Shown piece by piece: positions 1-7,833 of a stretch of 64,000 nucleotides of DNA. The stretch is from Hyphomicrobiales bacterium. Its GTDB lineage: Bacteria; Pseudomonadota; Alphaproteobacteria; Rhizobiales; JAJFHC01. The DNA is taken from the NCBI GenBank assembly GCA_021775835.1, contig JAJFHC010000095.1:1-64000 (forward strand). Reading direction: 5' to 3'. The notes beneath the pieces were generated by a model that worked only from the letters and a program-made list of their open reading frames with translations, searched no databases and was not told the origin of the DNA. Each line of letters begins with the position of its first letter. The first letter of the stretch is position 1. The position numbers and the translations under genes are program-made.

Positions 1-39
1 AGAATCATTCATACCTCTGGTACGCACGCCGCCGGGTCC

Positions 40-82
40 TGGATCACCGGTATTTCCCAACTTTCGCGCTGCGGGTGATCCA
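40..82. promoter_or_regulatory. 9-bp inverted repeat containing two opposed TGATCC elements
   Basis: TGGATCACC at 40-48 and GGTGATCCA at 74-82 are perfect inverted copies separated by 25 bases. Each arm carries TGATCC, one on each strand. The right arm is the -35 element of the plus-strand promoter described next. The left arm would serve a leftward promoter (TGATCC at 46-41, 18-base spacer, TACCAG at 22-17) firing out of the window. It may be a divergent promoter pair or a dyad operator. Confidence 0.5.
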
Positions 83-105
83 AGTGTGAAATGGATTCGT
101 AATCA
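76..105 (+). promoter_or_regulatory. ECF (RpoE/ChrR-like) promoter of the lipid operon
   Basis: TGATCC (76-81), an 18-base spacer and TAATCA (100-105) resemble the TGATCC / TA-rich consensus of group ECF11 sigma factors, which control the singlet-oxygen response in Rhodobacter. A promoter with identical -35 and spacing precedes the minus-strand SDR at 6107, which strengthens the call. Transcription would start near 112. The ATG at 105 would then lie upstream of the message, so the first gene probably starts further in. Confidence 0.6.
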
Positions 106-1499
106 TGTCCAGAAGCAACGTAATTCACCCCTTAAGAAAGACCTGTCTCTTGACGCAAACGCTCAACGCGGGGAACCAGCGCCTCAAGATCGCGGTGGTA
201 GGCACTGGTATTGCCGGAATGTCAGCCGCCTGGCTGCTCGAACCCAACCATGACATCACCGTCTATGAACAGAACAATCGCGTCGGCGGCCATTCCAACA
301 CCGTCGACGTACCAGGAGCTTCTGGAACAACACCGGTTGATACCGGTTTTATCGTCTACAACAAACGCAACTATCCAAACCTTACGGCATTGTTCAGACA
401 TCTCAGTGTGCCGACGCAGGAAAGTGAAATGTCGTTTGCTGCCTCACTGGATGATGGTGAGCTTGAGTATTCCGGCACGGATCTCAACGGGCTGATCGGG
501 CAACGCAGAAACATCGTGCGCCCAAGATTCTGGCGCATGGTGAAGGATCTGTTGCGCTTCTACCGGGAGGCGCCAGAGTTGCTCGAGGATCCGCAGTCTG
601 GTGAGCTCAGTCTCGGGGAGTATCTTCAAAGAGAGAATTACAGCGACAGCTTCATAAACGATCATCTGTTGCCGATGGGGGCAGCCATCTGGTCTACGAC
701 CGCGCCCGAAATGAAAGACTACCCTGCTGTTGCATTTGTCCGTTTCCTGAAATCACACGGACTGATTACATTACGGAACCGCCCGCAGTGGCGCACGGTT
801 AAAGGCGGCAGCCGGGAGTATGTCTCGCGGTTGACGGCGACGTTGCATGACAAGATCCGCTACGAGAGTGTACGAGCGGTCCGCCGTACTGGTCAGGGCG
901 TTACGATCGAGGATCGCCTGGGCCGGTCAGAAACGTTCGACCACGTCGTTATTGCAGCTCATGCCGACGAGGCATTCCAGATGCTTGACGATCCTGATCC
1001 GCTGGAAAAGGACCTCCTGGGCTGTTGGCGGTATACGCAGAACCGGACAATTCTGCACCGGGATCCATCGCTTATGCCGAAGCGTCGCCGTGTCTGGTCA
1101 AGTTGGAATTTCCTGGGCGGCAAGGCCCACGACCAGATACGGCCATTGTGCGTTACCTACTGGATGAACCGACTTCAATCACTCAGCGACGCCGACCCTC
1201 TGTTCGTTACATTGAACCCCGTCGTCGAGCCCGCCCGGGAGAAGATTGTGGCGGAGTTCGAGTACTCACATCCGTTTTTCGATCGGGCCGCACTGGCTTC
1301 GCAGCAACGCCTCTGGTCGCTTCAGGGGCACAGGCGGACCTGGTATTGCGGCAGCTACTTTGGCCATGGATTTCACGAAGATGCGTTGCAGTCAGGCCTG
1401 GCGGTTGCCGAAGAACTTGGGGGACATGCGAGACCGTGGATTGTCGAGGAACAAAACGGTAGAATATGTGTTCTTCGGGAGAGCCGGGTGGCTGCGTGA
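105..1499 (+). CDS. FAD-dependent oxidoreductase (COG2907, UfaD-like)
   Basis: This is a 464-residue flavoprotein of the amine-oxidase/NAD(P)-binding Rossmann type. The dinucleotide fold is seen near residue 30 as VVGTGIAGMSAAWLLE, followed by an acidic strand end and an RVGGHSNT motif that packs on FAD. In Rhodobacter a member of this family (UfaD) desaturates a methylated phospholipid acyl chain on the way to furan fatty acids. The same role here is inferred from the neighbours: DUF1365 and a CFA-synthase-like gene follow directly. The stop overlaps the next start (TGATG). The ATG at 105 overlaps the -10 of the upstream promoter and has no ribosome site, so TTG at 150, about 12 residues before the Rossmann strand, may be the true start. 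Confidence 0.85.
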   Translation: MSRSNVIHPLRKTCLLTQTLNAGNQRLKIAVVGTGIAGMSAAWLLEPNHDITVYEQNNRVGGHSNTVDVPGASGTTPVDTGFIVYNKRNYPNLTALFRHLSVPTQESEMSFAASLDDGELEYSGTDLNGLIGQRRNIVRPRFWRMVKDLLRFYREAPELLEDPQSGELSLGEYLQRENYSDSFINDHLLPMGAAIWSTTAPEMKDYPAVAFVRFLKSHGLITLRNRPQWRTVKGGSREYVSRLTATLHDKIRYESVRAVRRTGQGVTIEDRLGRSETFDHVVIAAHADEAFQMLDDPDPLEKDLLGCWRYTQNRTILHRDPSLMPKRRRVWSSWNFLGGKAHDQIRPLCVTYWMNRLQSLSDADPLFVTLNPVVEPAREKIVAEFEYSHPFFDRAALASQQRLWSLQGHRRTWYCGSYFGHGFHEDALQSGLAVAEELGGHARPWIVEEQNGRICVLRESRVAA

Positions 1500-2287
1500 T
1501 GTTACACTCAGCAATATACACAGGACATGTGGCTCACGAACGGGTGCGCCCGAAACGCCATCGTCTCCGCTACAACGTTTATTCCCTGCTCCTTGACCTG
1601 GATGAACTGGAAGAGCTCGATCGACGGTTCACCGTGTTCGGATACAACCGGCGGGGGCTGCTCTCGTTTCACGATTCGGATCACGGACCGGCAACCGGCG
1701 AACCGTTGCGTCCCTGGGTAGAGACCCGCCTGAACGAGGCTGGAGTGCAATGGGATGGGGGTCGTATCAGGCTGTTATGCTACCCCCGGATTCTCGGGTA
1801 CGTCTTCAACCCGCTCAGTGTCTATTTCTGTTACCGCCGGGACGGAATGCTGGCGGCGATCTTGTATGAGGTATGCAACACCTTCCATGAACGCCACACC
1901 TACGTAATTCCGGCAAATCAAACTGACCAGGAAGTAATCCGCCAGAACTGTCAAAAACAGCTTTATGTGTCACCGTTCCTGGCTGTGGAAGGCGATTATC
2001 AGTTTCGGATTCGCCCACCTGAACGCAACGTCAATATTGCCATAAGACAGTCCAACGCGGACGGCCCTCTTCTCACGGCGACCTTCGATGGTGAAAGAGT
2101 CGCCCTGACCAGAAGATCACTGATCGGGTGCCTTGCCAGATTTCCCTTGCTGACCTTCAAGATAACTGCGGCGATCCACTGGGAAGCCCTGTTGCTTTTG
2201 TTGAAGGGTTTGCGCGTGTTTCCTCACAAACCGACATCTGCGGCGATTCAAAGCAGCGTCGGGCATCACAACAAGACCAATATTTAA
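1499..2287 (+). CDS. DUF1365 family protein (UfaO-like)
   Basis: This 262-residue DUF1365 protein contains the family features HERVRPKRHRLRYNVY near the N-terminus and YPRILGYVFNPLSVYFCY in the middle. The ATG at 1499 was chosen over one 33 bases upstream because it overlaps the preceding stop, implying translational coupling. DUF1365 genes habitually sit between a COG2907 oxidoreductase and a CFA-synthase-type methyltransferase. The Rhodobacter counterpart (UfaO) is thought to put oxygen into the furan ring of furan fatty acids. Function here rests on that family knowledge and on gene order. Confidence 0.88.
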   Translation: MLHSAIYTGHVAHERVRPKRHRLRYNVYSLLLDLDELEELDRRFTVFGYNRRGLLSFHDSDHGPATGEPLRPWVETRLNEAGVQWDGGRIRLLCYPRILGYVFNPLSVYFCYRRDGMLAAILYEVCNTFHERHTYVIPANQTDQEVIRQNCQKQLYVSPFLAVEGDYQFRIRPPERNVNIAIRQSNADGPLLTATFDGERVALTRRSLIGCLARFPLLTFKITAAIHWEALLLLLKGLRVFPHKPTSAAIQSSVGHHNKTNI

Positions 2288-2298
2288 GAACGACGATC

Positions 2299-3531
2299 AT
2301 GGAAAACTCATTATATGAAACCCGGGCAGACATCGAGCCTCAGCAACAGTCCAGAAGAATGGGTTTGGCCGAGAGACTTGTGGCCGGCTGGTTTGACTGC
2401 ATAGAAACCGGCCGTCTGACCATCGAATTCCCGTCCGGTGCAAGAGGTGTATTCGGGCGTGGGGATTCCACCCTTGAGGCGTTTGTCAAAATTCATGACC
2501 TTCGGGTCGTCTTTCGGCTGATGGCCGGAGGTGACATCGGCCTGGCGGAAGGCTACATGAATGACGAATGGGAGACCCCTGACCTGTCGGCACTGCTGAT
2601 GATGGGAGCCGTCAACGCCGAAGCACTTGACGGGGCATTGTCGGGATTCCGGATTACGAACTTCGTAAACAGGATGCGCCACATGGGCAGGGCGAACACC
2701 CGCCGAGGCAGCCGCCGGAACATTGCGGCACACTACGATCTGGGGAACGATTTCTATCGCCTCTGGCTTGATGATTCCATGACCTACTCGTCGGGGCTGT
2801 TTGCAGGAGAGGGGCAGTCTCTGGCTGGTTCGCAGCGCGAAAAATACCTTCGGCTGGCCCAGCAGCTTGAGTTGAAGCCAGGAGACAGGGTCCTCGAGAT
2901 CGGTTGCGGCTGGGGCGGATTTGCGGAACTCGCTGCAACAGAATTCGGTTGCCGTGTCGTGGGCCTCACCCTGTCGTCGGAACAAGCGGCCTTTGCCCAT
3001 GCCCGAATGATCAATGCGGGCTTGGACGAAACCGTTGATATCCGGGTGCAGGACTACCGTGATGTGGGCGGGGAGTATGACAAGATCGTCTCCATTGAAA
3101 TGTTTGAAGCTGTCGGCGAGGACAACTGGAACGTCTATTTTGACGCCCTGAAGCGGCACCTCAAACCAGGCGGGCGAGCCGCCGTACAGACCATCACGAT
3201 CGCTGATGAGCATTTCGAACATTACCGCCGCACGCCCGATTTCATTCAGCGCTACATCTTCCCCGGCGGTATGTTGCCGAGTCCTCATGCTTTCAATGAC
3301 GCGGTGCGTAATGCCGGTTTGAACATCAAGGATGTGTTCTATTTTGGGCGGTCCTACGCAGAAACCCTGCGGCGGTGGGATCGGGCCTTCCAGGACAACT
3401 GGCCGTCGATTGAACGGTTGGGATTTGACGACCGTTTTCGCCGAATGTGGCGTTATTACTTCAGCTACTGCGAAGTCGGTTTCGATTGCGGGCACATTGA
3501 TGTTGGCCAGTTCCTGATTGAACGGCCGTAA
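2299..3531 (+). CDS. cfa: Cyclopropane-fatty-acyl-phospholipid synthase family methyltransferase
   Basis: This is a 410-residue SAM-dependent methyltransferase acting on unsaturated acyl chains of membrane phospholipids. The SAM site is VLEIGCGWGGFAE near residue 197, preceded by the family sequence AAHYDLGNDFYRLWLDDSMTYS, and QRYIFPGGMLPS follows in the C-terminal half. The ATG at 2299 begins 12 bases after the DUF1365 stop. An upstream in-frame codon at 2128 lies inside DUF1365 and was rejected. Homologues make either cyclopropane fatty acids or, as UfaM, an 11-methyl-branched precursor of furan fatty acids. The two preceding genes favour the UfaM-like role, but sequence alone does not separate the products. 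Confidence 0.93.
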   Translation: MENSLYETRADIEPQQQSRRMGLAERLVAGWFDCIETGRLTIEFPSGARGVFGRGDSTLEAFVKIHDLRVVFRLMAGGDIGLAEGYMNDEWETPDLSALLMMGAVNAEALDGALSGFRITNFVNRMRHMGRANTRRGSRRNIAAHYDLGNDFYRLWLDDSMTYSSGLFAGEGQSLAGSQREKYLRLAQQLELKPGDRVLEIGCGWGGFAELAATEFGCRVVGLTLSSEQAAFAHARMINAGLDETVDIRVQDYRDVGGEYDKIVSIEMFEAVGEDNWNVYFDALKRHLKPGGRAAVQTITIADEHFEHYRRTPDFIQRYIFPGGMLPSPHAFNDAVRNAGLNIKDVFYFGRSYAETLRRWDRAFQDNWPSIERLGFDDRFRRMWRYYFSYCEVGFDCGHIDVGQFLIERP

Positions 3532-3568
3532 CGACAAAATCAGGTTGAACGCGAATGATTGCACTTCC

Positions 3569-4930
3569 ATGACCGGGGGAAGACGCGACAGGCTGTCTGT
3601 TCGCGTGCTGCTGGCTTATGCCCTGCCGGGGTTCGTCATCGCGTTGCCGACAATCCCGGTCTTTGTTCATTTGCCGACCCTTTATGGGATCGAGCTTGGA
3701 CTGGGCCTGTCGATGACCGGCATTATCATACTCGTTGCGCGGGCCTTCGATACCATAACCGATCCTCTGATCGGAACACTGAGCGACCGGTTCGCATTTC
3801 GACGCAATCACCGCAAACCGTGGATCGCCATTGGCGCCATTATCGCCGGCATCGGCCTTTTCAAGGTGCTGAATCCCTCGGTGGGCGCTGGTCCGCTCTA
3901 TCTGCTCGGGTGGTCGGTCTTCCTTTACACAGGGTGGACCATGGTGGCGGTTCCCTATCTGGCATGGGGCGCAGAACTGAGCGACGATTATCATCAACGC
4001 ACCCGCATAACCTCGCTGCGGGAAGGTGCCGGACTCCTGGGGATCATCGGTGCCGGGGCTCTGACAGCGGTCGTTGTGGGGCTGGGCTGGACCGAGATAG
4101 AATCTGTTGGCGTGATTGCCTGGGCAGCGATTGGCGTGGGCGTGATTGTTTTTCCGTTATTGCTGACCACGGTTCCCGATCTCTACAACCCTACCTCGCA
4201 ATCCAGATTTTTTGATTTTGCGCAGATGCTGGCGGGAATCCGGTCGCTGGCTGCCAACAAGCTCTTTCTGAGACTGCTGTGTGCGTGGTTCCTCAACGGT
4301 CTCGCCAACGGCATCCCGGCGGCCCTGTTTTTCATATACCTGGAATATGGCCTTGGTGCCGGTGCCCAGATGAGACCGCTCTTTATTCTAGTCTACTTTG
4401 CTGCTGCCATCGTTTTTATCCCTGCGTGGCTCAAGCTAAGCGACCGGTTGGGGAAACACCGTTCGTGGTCCTGGGCAATGATTGCTGCGTGTGCAGCCTT
4501 TGTCACAGTCCCTTGGATCGACAGCGGCAACTTTCTCGCGTTTGTGGTCGTCTGCGTGGTCACCGGCGCGGCACTGGGGGCGGATCTGGCACTGCCGCCA
4601 GCGATCCAGGCCGATGTTGTGGATTACGACGAACTGCGCACACGCCGGGCGCGAGCCGGAGTTCAGTTCGCCCTATGGGGAATGAGTACGAAACTGGCCC
4701 TGGCGGTGGCTGTAGGGTTGGCCTTGCCCGGTCTGGAAATTGGAGGGTTCGATCCGTCTGCTCCCACCGAGGCCGGCCGGTATGTGCTGATCGGGCTTTA
4801 TGCTTTGGCACCGGTTGTCATAAAATTGGCGGCAATAGCGCTTGTCTGGTCATTTCCGCTGACGGCGGAGAAACACGCGATCGTGCGCCGCAGGTTGAGC
4901 CGCCGTCACGCGACGCAGGACAGCGCTTAA
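3569..4930 (+). CDS. MFS transporter, GPH/MelB-like
   Basis: This is a 453-residue, roughly 12-helix major facilitator of the glycoside-pentoside-hexuronide type. It shows the early loop ARAFDTITDPLIGTLSDR followed by basic residues, the signature of this subfamily. The ATG at 3569 is preferred; a TTG at 3518 overlaps the upstream gene and adds only a polar extension. It is the last gene of the oxidoreductase-DUF1365-CFA operon and converges on the NTF2-like gene with a 4-base overlap of stops. MelB-like carriers recur beside COG2907/DUF1365 genes. The substrate is unknown, and a lipid-derived or lysolipid cargo is as plausible as a sugar. Confidence 0.85.
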   Translation: MTGGRRDRLSVRVLLAYALPGFVIALPTIPVFVHLPTLYGIELGLGLSMTGIIILVARAFDTITDPLIGTLSDRFAFRRNHRKPWIAIGAIIAGIGLFKVLNPSVGAGPLYLLGWSVFLYTGWTMVAVPYLAWGAELSDDYHQRTRITSLREGAGLLGIIGAGALTAVVVGLGWTEIESVGVIAWAAIGVGVIVFPLLLTTVPDLYNPTSQSRFFDFAQMLAGIRSLAANKLFLRLLCAWFLNGLANGIPAALFFIYLEYGLGAGAQMRPLFILVYFAAAIVFIPAWLKLSDRLGKHRSWSWAMIAACAAFVTVPWIDSGNFLAFVVVCVVTGAALGADLALPPAIQADVVDYDELRTRRARAGVQFALWGMSTKLALAVAVGLALPGLEIGGFDPSAPTEAGRYVLIGLYALAPVVIKLAAIALVWSFPLTAEKHAIVRRRLSRRHATQDSA

Positions 4931-5346
4931 CTCACAGCCAGCCGCCGGCGTATCCGGGCCAGCAGGTGCCCGATTACGGGCAGTCGTTCATAGAAGTTGC
5001 GGGCGGCGTCCCAATGGTCTACGTGCTCGACAACGCGCCCGTCCGCGGAAAACCGTATGACGCTTGTTCCTTCGAACGTCCAGGGACCGGTTGCCAACTC
5101 GCCTTCGAATCTCCAGGACATCAGACAGGTATCGCCCTGCGTCATGGCGTGGCTAACACGAAATTTTACGCCCTTCACGGCACTGAACATATGGTCGAAA
5201 ACTGCCGTCATCGCTGCGACACCGCGCACATCGTTGAAAGGGTCCTTGAAGTGCACGTCATTGGTGACATGTTCTGCCAACTGGCCAAGTGTCTGTGGGC
5301 TCAAGGTCTCAAGGTATTGTCTGTATGGCTCATGCGGTTCGGTCAT
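4927..5346 (-). CDS. NTF2-like (SnoaL-type) protein
   Basis: This 139-residue protein has a single NTF2/SnoaL-like cone fold. The N-terminal helix region LGQLAEHVTNDVHFKDPFND is followed by a beta-rich half with WRFEGEL and the closing strand VEHVDHWDAARNFY. Such folds bind small hydrophobic molecules or act as isomerases or hydratases, and no specific reaction can be assigned. Its start overlaps the stop of the SDR at 5343-6107 by four bases (ATGA), so the two are co-translated. Both probably belong to the TGATCC-promoter regulon. Confidence 0.85.
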   Translation of the reverse strand: MTEPHEPYRQYLETLSPQTLGQLAEHVTNDVHFKDPFNDVRGVAAMTAVFDHMFSAVKGVKFRVSHAMTQGDTCLMSWRFEGELATGPWTFEGTSVIRFSADGRVVEHVDHWDAARNFYERLPVIGHLLARIRRRLAVS

Positions 5347-6107
5347 TTCGGGATCATCCGCCGTGTCAGCGCAAAGAACAACCGATCCGGCAGGATGCGC
5401 AGGAGTTTCATCAGGAAGGCGAACCGACTGGGAAACGCTATCTCAAATGCCGAACGGTTAAGCCCGGTCGCGATCCGGTCGGCGGCCTCGTCGGCGGAGA
5501 CCATGAACGGCATGGGGAAATCGTTCCGGTCGGTCAGGGGTGTGTCGACGAAACCCGGGCTTATCAGGGTGAGACGTACGCCATGGGGCTCCAGTTCCGG
5601 CTTCAGGGCCTCGCACATGTTGATCAAGGCAGCCTTTGTTGCACCGTAAGCAGCGGACGTCGGCAGGCCACGATATCCGGCCACCGAGGCAACGACGGCG
5701 ATATGTCCAGCCTTGCGTTCAATGAAGCGCGGCAGCAATTGCGATAATCCATTGACCGTTCCCATGAGGTTGATCTCAACGAGGTTTCGAAATGCGTCGA
5801 CCGAAAAGTCGTCTGCGCTCATGGGGATATGAGTGCCGGCATTGAGAACGGCGAGGTCCACGGCTCCGTGATTTTTCTCAATGAACGCAAGAGTTGTCTT
5901 TGTCTTTTCCAGGTCGGATATGTCCAGCGGACATTCTATGATCCGGCCGGCCGGGCATTCGGACGCAAGGCTGGACAAGTCGCCTGTGGTGCGTGCGCTG
6001 ACAGCGACGATCCACCCCTGGTCAACCAGCCGTATGGCCAGTGCGCGGCCGATTCCTTTTCCGGCGCCGGTGATCCAGGCGACCTTGTCTCCGTTGGTGG
6101 TGTTCAT
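5343..6107 (-). CDS. Short-chain dehydrogenase/reductase
   Basis: This is a 254-residue classical SDR. It has the cofactor motif TGAGKGIG near residue 14, NAG near residue 90 and the catalytic Ser with YxxxK in VASVAGYRGLPTSAAYGATK. It is the first gene of an operon with the NTF2-like gene. An ECF-type promoter (TGATCC-N18-TATTAC, 6219-6190) lies about 75 bases upstream of the start. The substrate is unknown. Relatives beside COG2907/DUF1365 genes in other alphaproteobacteria belong to the singlet-oxygen response, so a lipid aldehyde or ketone substrate is a reasonable guess. Confidence 0.88.
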   Translation of the reverse strand: MNTTNGDKVAWITGAGKGIGRALAIRLVDQGWIVAVSARTTGDLSSLASECPAGRIIECPLDISDLEKTKTTLAFIEKNHGAVDLAVLNAGTHIPMSADDFSVDAFRNLVEINLMGTVNGLSQLLPRFIERKAGHIAVVASVAGYRGLPTSAAYGATKAALINMCEALKPELEPHGVRLTLISPGFVDTPLTDRNDFPMPFMVSADEAADRIATGLNRSAFEIAFPSRFAFLMKLLRILPDRLFFALTRRMIPK

Positions 6108-6189
6108 GATGGCCCTCTGTCAGCAACATCGGTTGCATGATGTTTTCGCGATACCGCATCGAGCGTTTGTCCATGCCATCGTCATGAGT

Positions 6190-6219
6190 GTAATACGCGG
6201 AATTGCGAGCTTTGGATCA
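6190..6219 (-). promoter_or_regulatory. ECF (RpoE/ChrR-like) promoter of the SDR/NTF2 operon
   Basis: Read on the minus strand, TGATCC occupies 6219-6214. An 18-base spacer follows, then TATTAC at 6195-6190. The -35 and the spacing match the promoter at 76-105 exactly. The predicted transcript would start near 6183 and give an untranslated leader of about 75 bases before the SDR start at 6107. Confidence 0.6.
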
Positions 6220-6254
6220 ATTGCCGAAAGCCTTGTTCTGCATCTGAAGCCCCC

Positions 6255-7025
6255 TTATCCTGCCATCCAACCGCCGTCGACCATCAGGTTCTCGCCGGTG
6301 ATGTAGGTTGCTTCGGGACTGGCCAGAAACAGTGCAGCGGAGGCGATATCTTCCGGACGGCCCAGACGCGGCCAAGGTGTCCGGCTGTGAGAATAAGCCA
6401 GGGTATCTTCCGACTGGGCGTCACCACCTTTGCCGGTAATGATCTTGCCCGGCGCCACGGCATTGCACACGATGCCGTCCTTCGCGTAATCCGCCGCAAT
6501 CTGCCGGGTCATGTACACGACGCCGGACTTGCTGACCCCGTAAGCAAAATGGCCGGGTGAGGAAACCATGCCGTGTTGGGACGAAATGTTGACGATGCGT
6601 CCACGCACTTCATTGCGCAGAGTCTGTTGAAGCATCTGGGCAACCGCGGCACGGCAACACAGGAATACACCGGTCAGGTTGGTTGCTATCGTATCATGCC
6701 ACAGATTGTCCGGTGTTTCCGTCAAACGGCCACCTTCGCCAATGGCGGCATTGTTGACGATGACGTCGAGCCTGCTGCGGGATTGTGCGACATGGGCGAC
6801 GAGTGCGTTCACGTCTGCCGGATTGGCAACATCTGACTGAAGGAATTCAGCGGATCCTCCCGCGTCGATTATGAGCTGAAGTGTGTTGTCGCCGCCTTCG
6901 CGAGGGGCCTCGCGGATATCGGAGAGAACCACGTGTGCCCCTTCAGCGGCAAACCGGATGGCGATCGCCCGGCCGATGCCCGAGGCGGCACCGGTCACGA
7001 TGATGTTGTGGTCTTTCAGTCTCAT
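6255..7025 (-). CDS. SDR family oxidoreductase (glucose 1-dehydrogenase-like)
   Basis: This is a 256-residue classical SDR. It shows TGAASGIG near residue 11, NNAAIGEG near residue 91, the catalytic ISSQHGMVSSPGHFAYGVSK, and an ENLMVDGGW C-terminal strand. The first Asp after the Rossmann motif (VVLSDIRE) suggests NAD rather than NADP. It overlaps the upstream methyltransferase by four bases and is the third gene of a pcs-methyltransferase-SDR operon. The substrate is not evident. Confidence 0.88.
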   Translation of the reverse strand: MRLKDHNIIVTGAASGIGRAIAIRFAAEGAHVVLSDIREAPREGGDNTLQLIIDAGGSAEFLQSDVANPADVNALVAHVAQSRSRLDVIVNNAAIGEGGRLTETPDNLWHDTIATNLTGVFLCCRAAVAQMLQQTLRNEVRGRIVNISSQHGMVSSPGHFAYGVSKSGVVYMTRQIAADYAKDGIVCNAVAPGKIITGKGGDAQSEDTLAYSHSRTPWPRLGRPEDIASAALFLASPEATYITGENLMVDGGWMAG

Positions 7026-7828
7026 TTCAAACTCCGGAATTGCGGTTCGTCGCCCGTCTCTTTCGGCTCGACTGAGCCGGACCTTACGGCGAGTACCCGC
7101 AATCTAACATGGTCCGCATACCACTGGCCTTTCCGATCGCAGAGTACCGGTTTCAGCAATGTTTCGACTTCGCGGCCTATGCGAGTTCGCTCCGACGCCT
7201 CGAACTGATCGAAGAACGGATGGAAGATTGTCACGATCCAGTTCAGGAGACTGGTTTCCACGGGCGTGATCCTGGGCTGCACCTCAAGCTTCTCGATCGT
7301 GAAACCATTGCCCTGCAGCAACGCTGAGAACTCCTCGCCTGTCGGTGCGTAGAACGGATTTGCCAACACGGGATCGCCCCCGTGCTTTTCACCAACTGCC
7401 CTGAGGGCGGTGAGGGCGGCTGCCAAATTACCCAACGCGCCAAGATCTGCCACGAGCCGGCCTCCGGGTTTCAGACACCCGGCCATGGCAGAGATTGCCG
7501 GTGTTGGCTCGGCGATCCACTGCAGCACGGAGTTGGAAAAGACGGCATCGAAACGCTCCGCAAATTCCATACCGCCAATATCCATGCGTTGAGCGTCAAG
7601 GCCTCTGGACTGCGCCGCAGCCACCATATCCTCGCTGGCGTCAATGCCCAGGACGTGTGCGCCGGACCTGGCGATATGTTCGGTAATGAAGCCGTCACCG
7701 CATCCGGCATCGAGGATGGTCTCGCCGGCACGCGGAGCCAACCATCCCAGAAGTTCAAGCCCCATACGTGAAATGAAGCGGCCATGCCGGCCATAGGCAT
7801 CCGCATTCCAATCCGGGGTGTTGCGCAT
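7022..7828 (-). CDS. Class I SAM-dependent methyltransferase
   Basis: This 268-residue protein has the class I SAM motif ETILDAGCGDGFITEHIA near residue 40, motif II GIDAS, and VFSNSVLQWIAEPTPAISAM, as in trans-aconitate methyltransferase and UbiE/BioC-like enzymes. The ATG at 7828 was chosen because it lies five bases after the pcs stop and begins the conserved fold. The open frame extends far upstream only as an antisense of pcs. Its position between pcs and an SDR suggests a small-molecule or lipid substrate, but nothing in the sequence fixes it. Confidence 0.87.
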   Translation of the reverse strand: MRNTPDWNADAYGRHGRFISRMGLELLGWLAPRAGETILDAGCGDGFITEHIARSGAHVLGIDASEDMVAAAQSRGLDAQRMDIGGMEFAERFDAVFSNSVLQWIAEPTPAISAMAGCLKPGGRLVADLGALGNLAAALTALRAVGEKHGGDPVLANPFYAPTGEEFSALLQGNGFTIEKLEVQPRITPVETSLLNWIVTIFHPFFDQFEASERTRIGREVETLLKPVLCDRKGQWYADHVRLRVLAVRSGSVEPKETGDEPQFRSLK

Positions 7829-7833
7829 ACGGA

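Noticed and set aside
2311..3570. Long minus-strand open frame of 419 codons
   Set aside because: It lies antisense to the CFA-synthase-like gene, whose product has clear family motifs; the antisense translation has none. It is a codon-bias shadow.
4279..5649. Plus-strand 456-codon frame spanning MFS and NTF2 genes
   Set aside because: Crosses two well-supported convergent genes and shows no family similarity.
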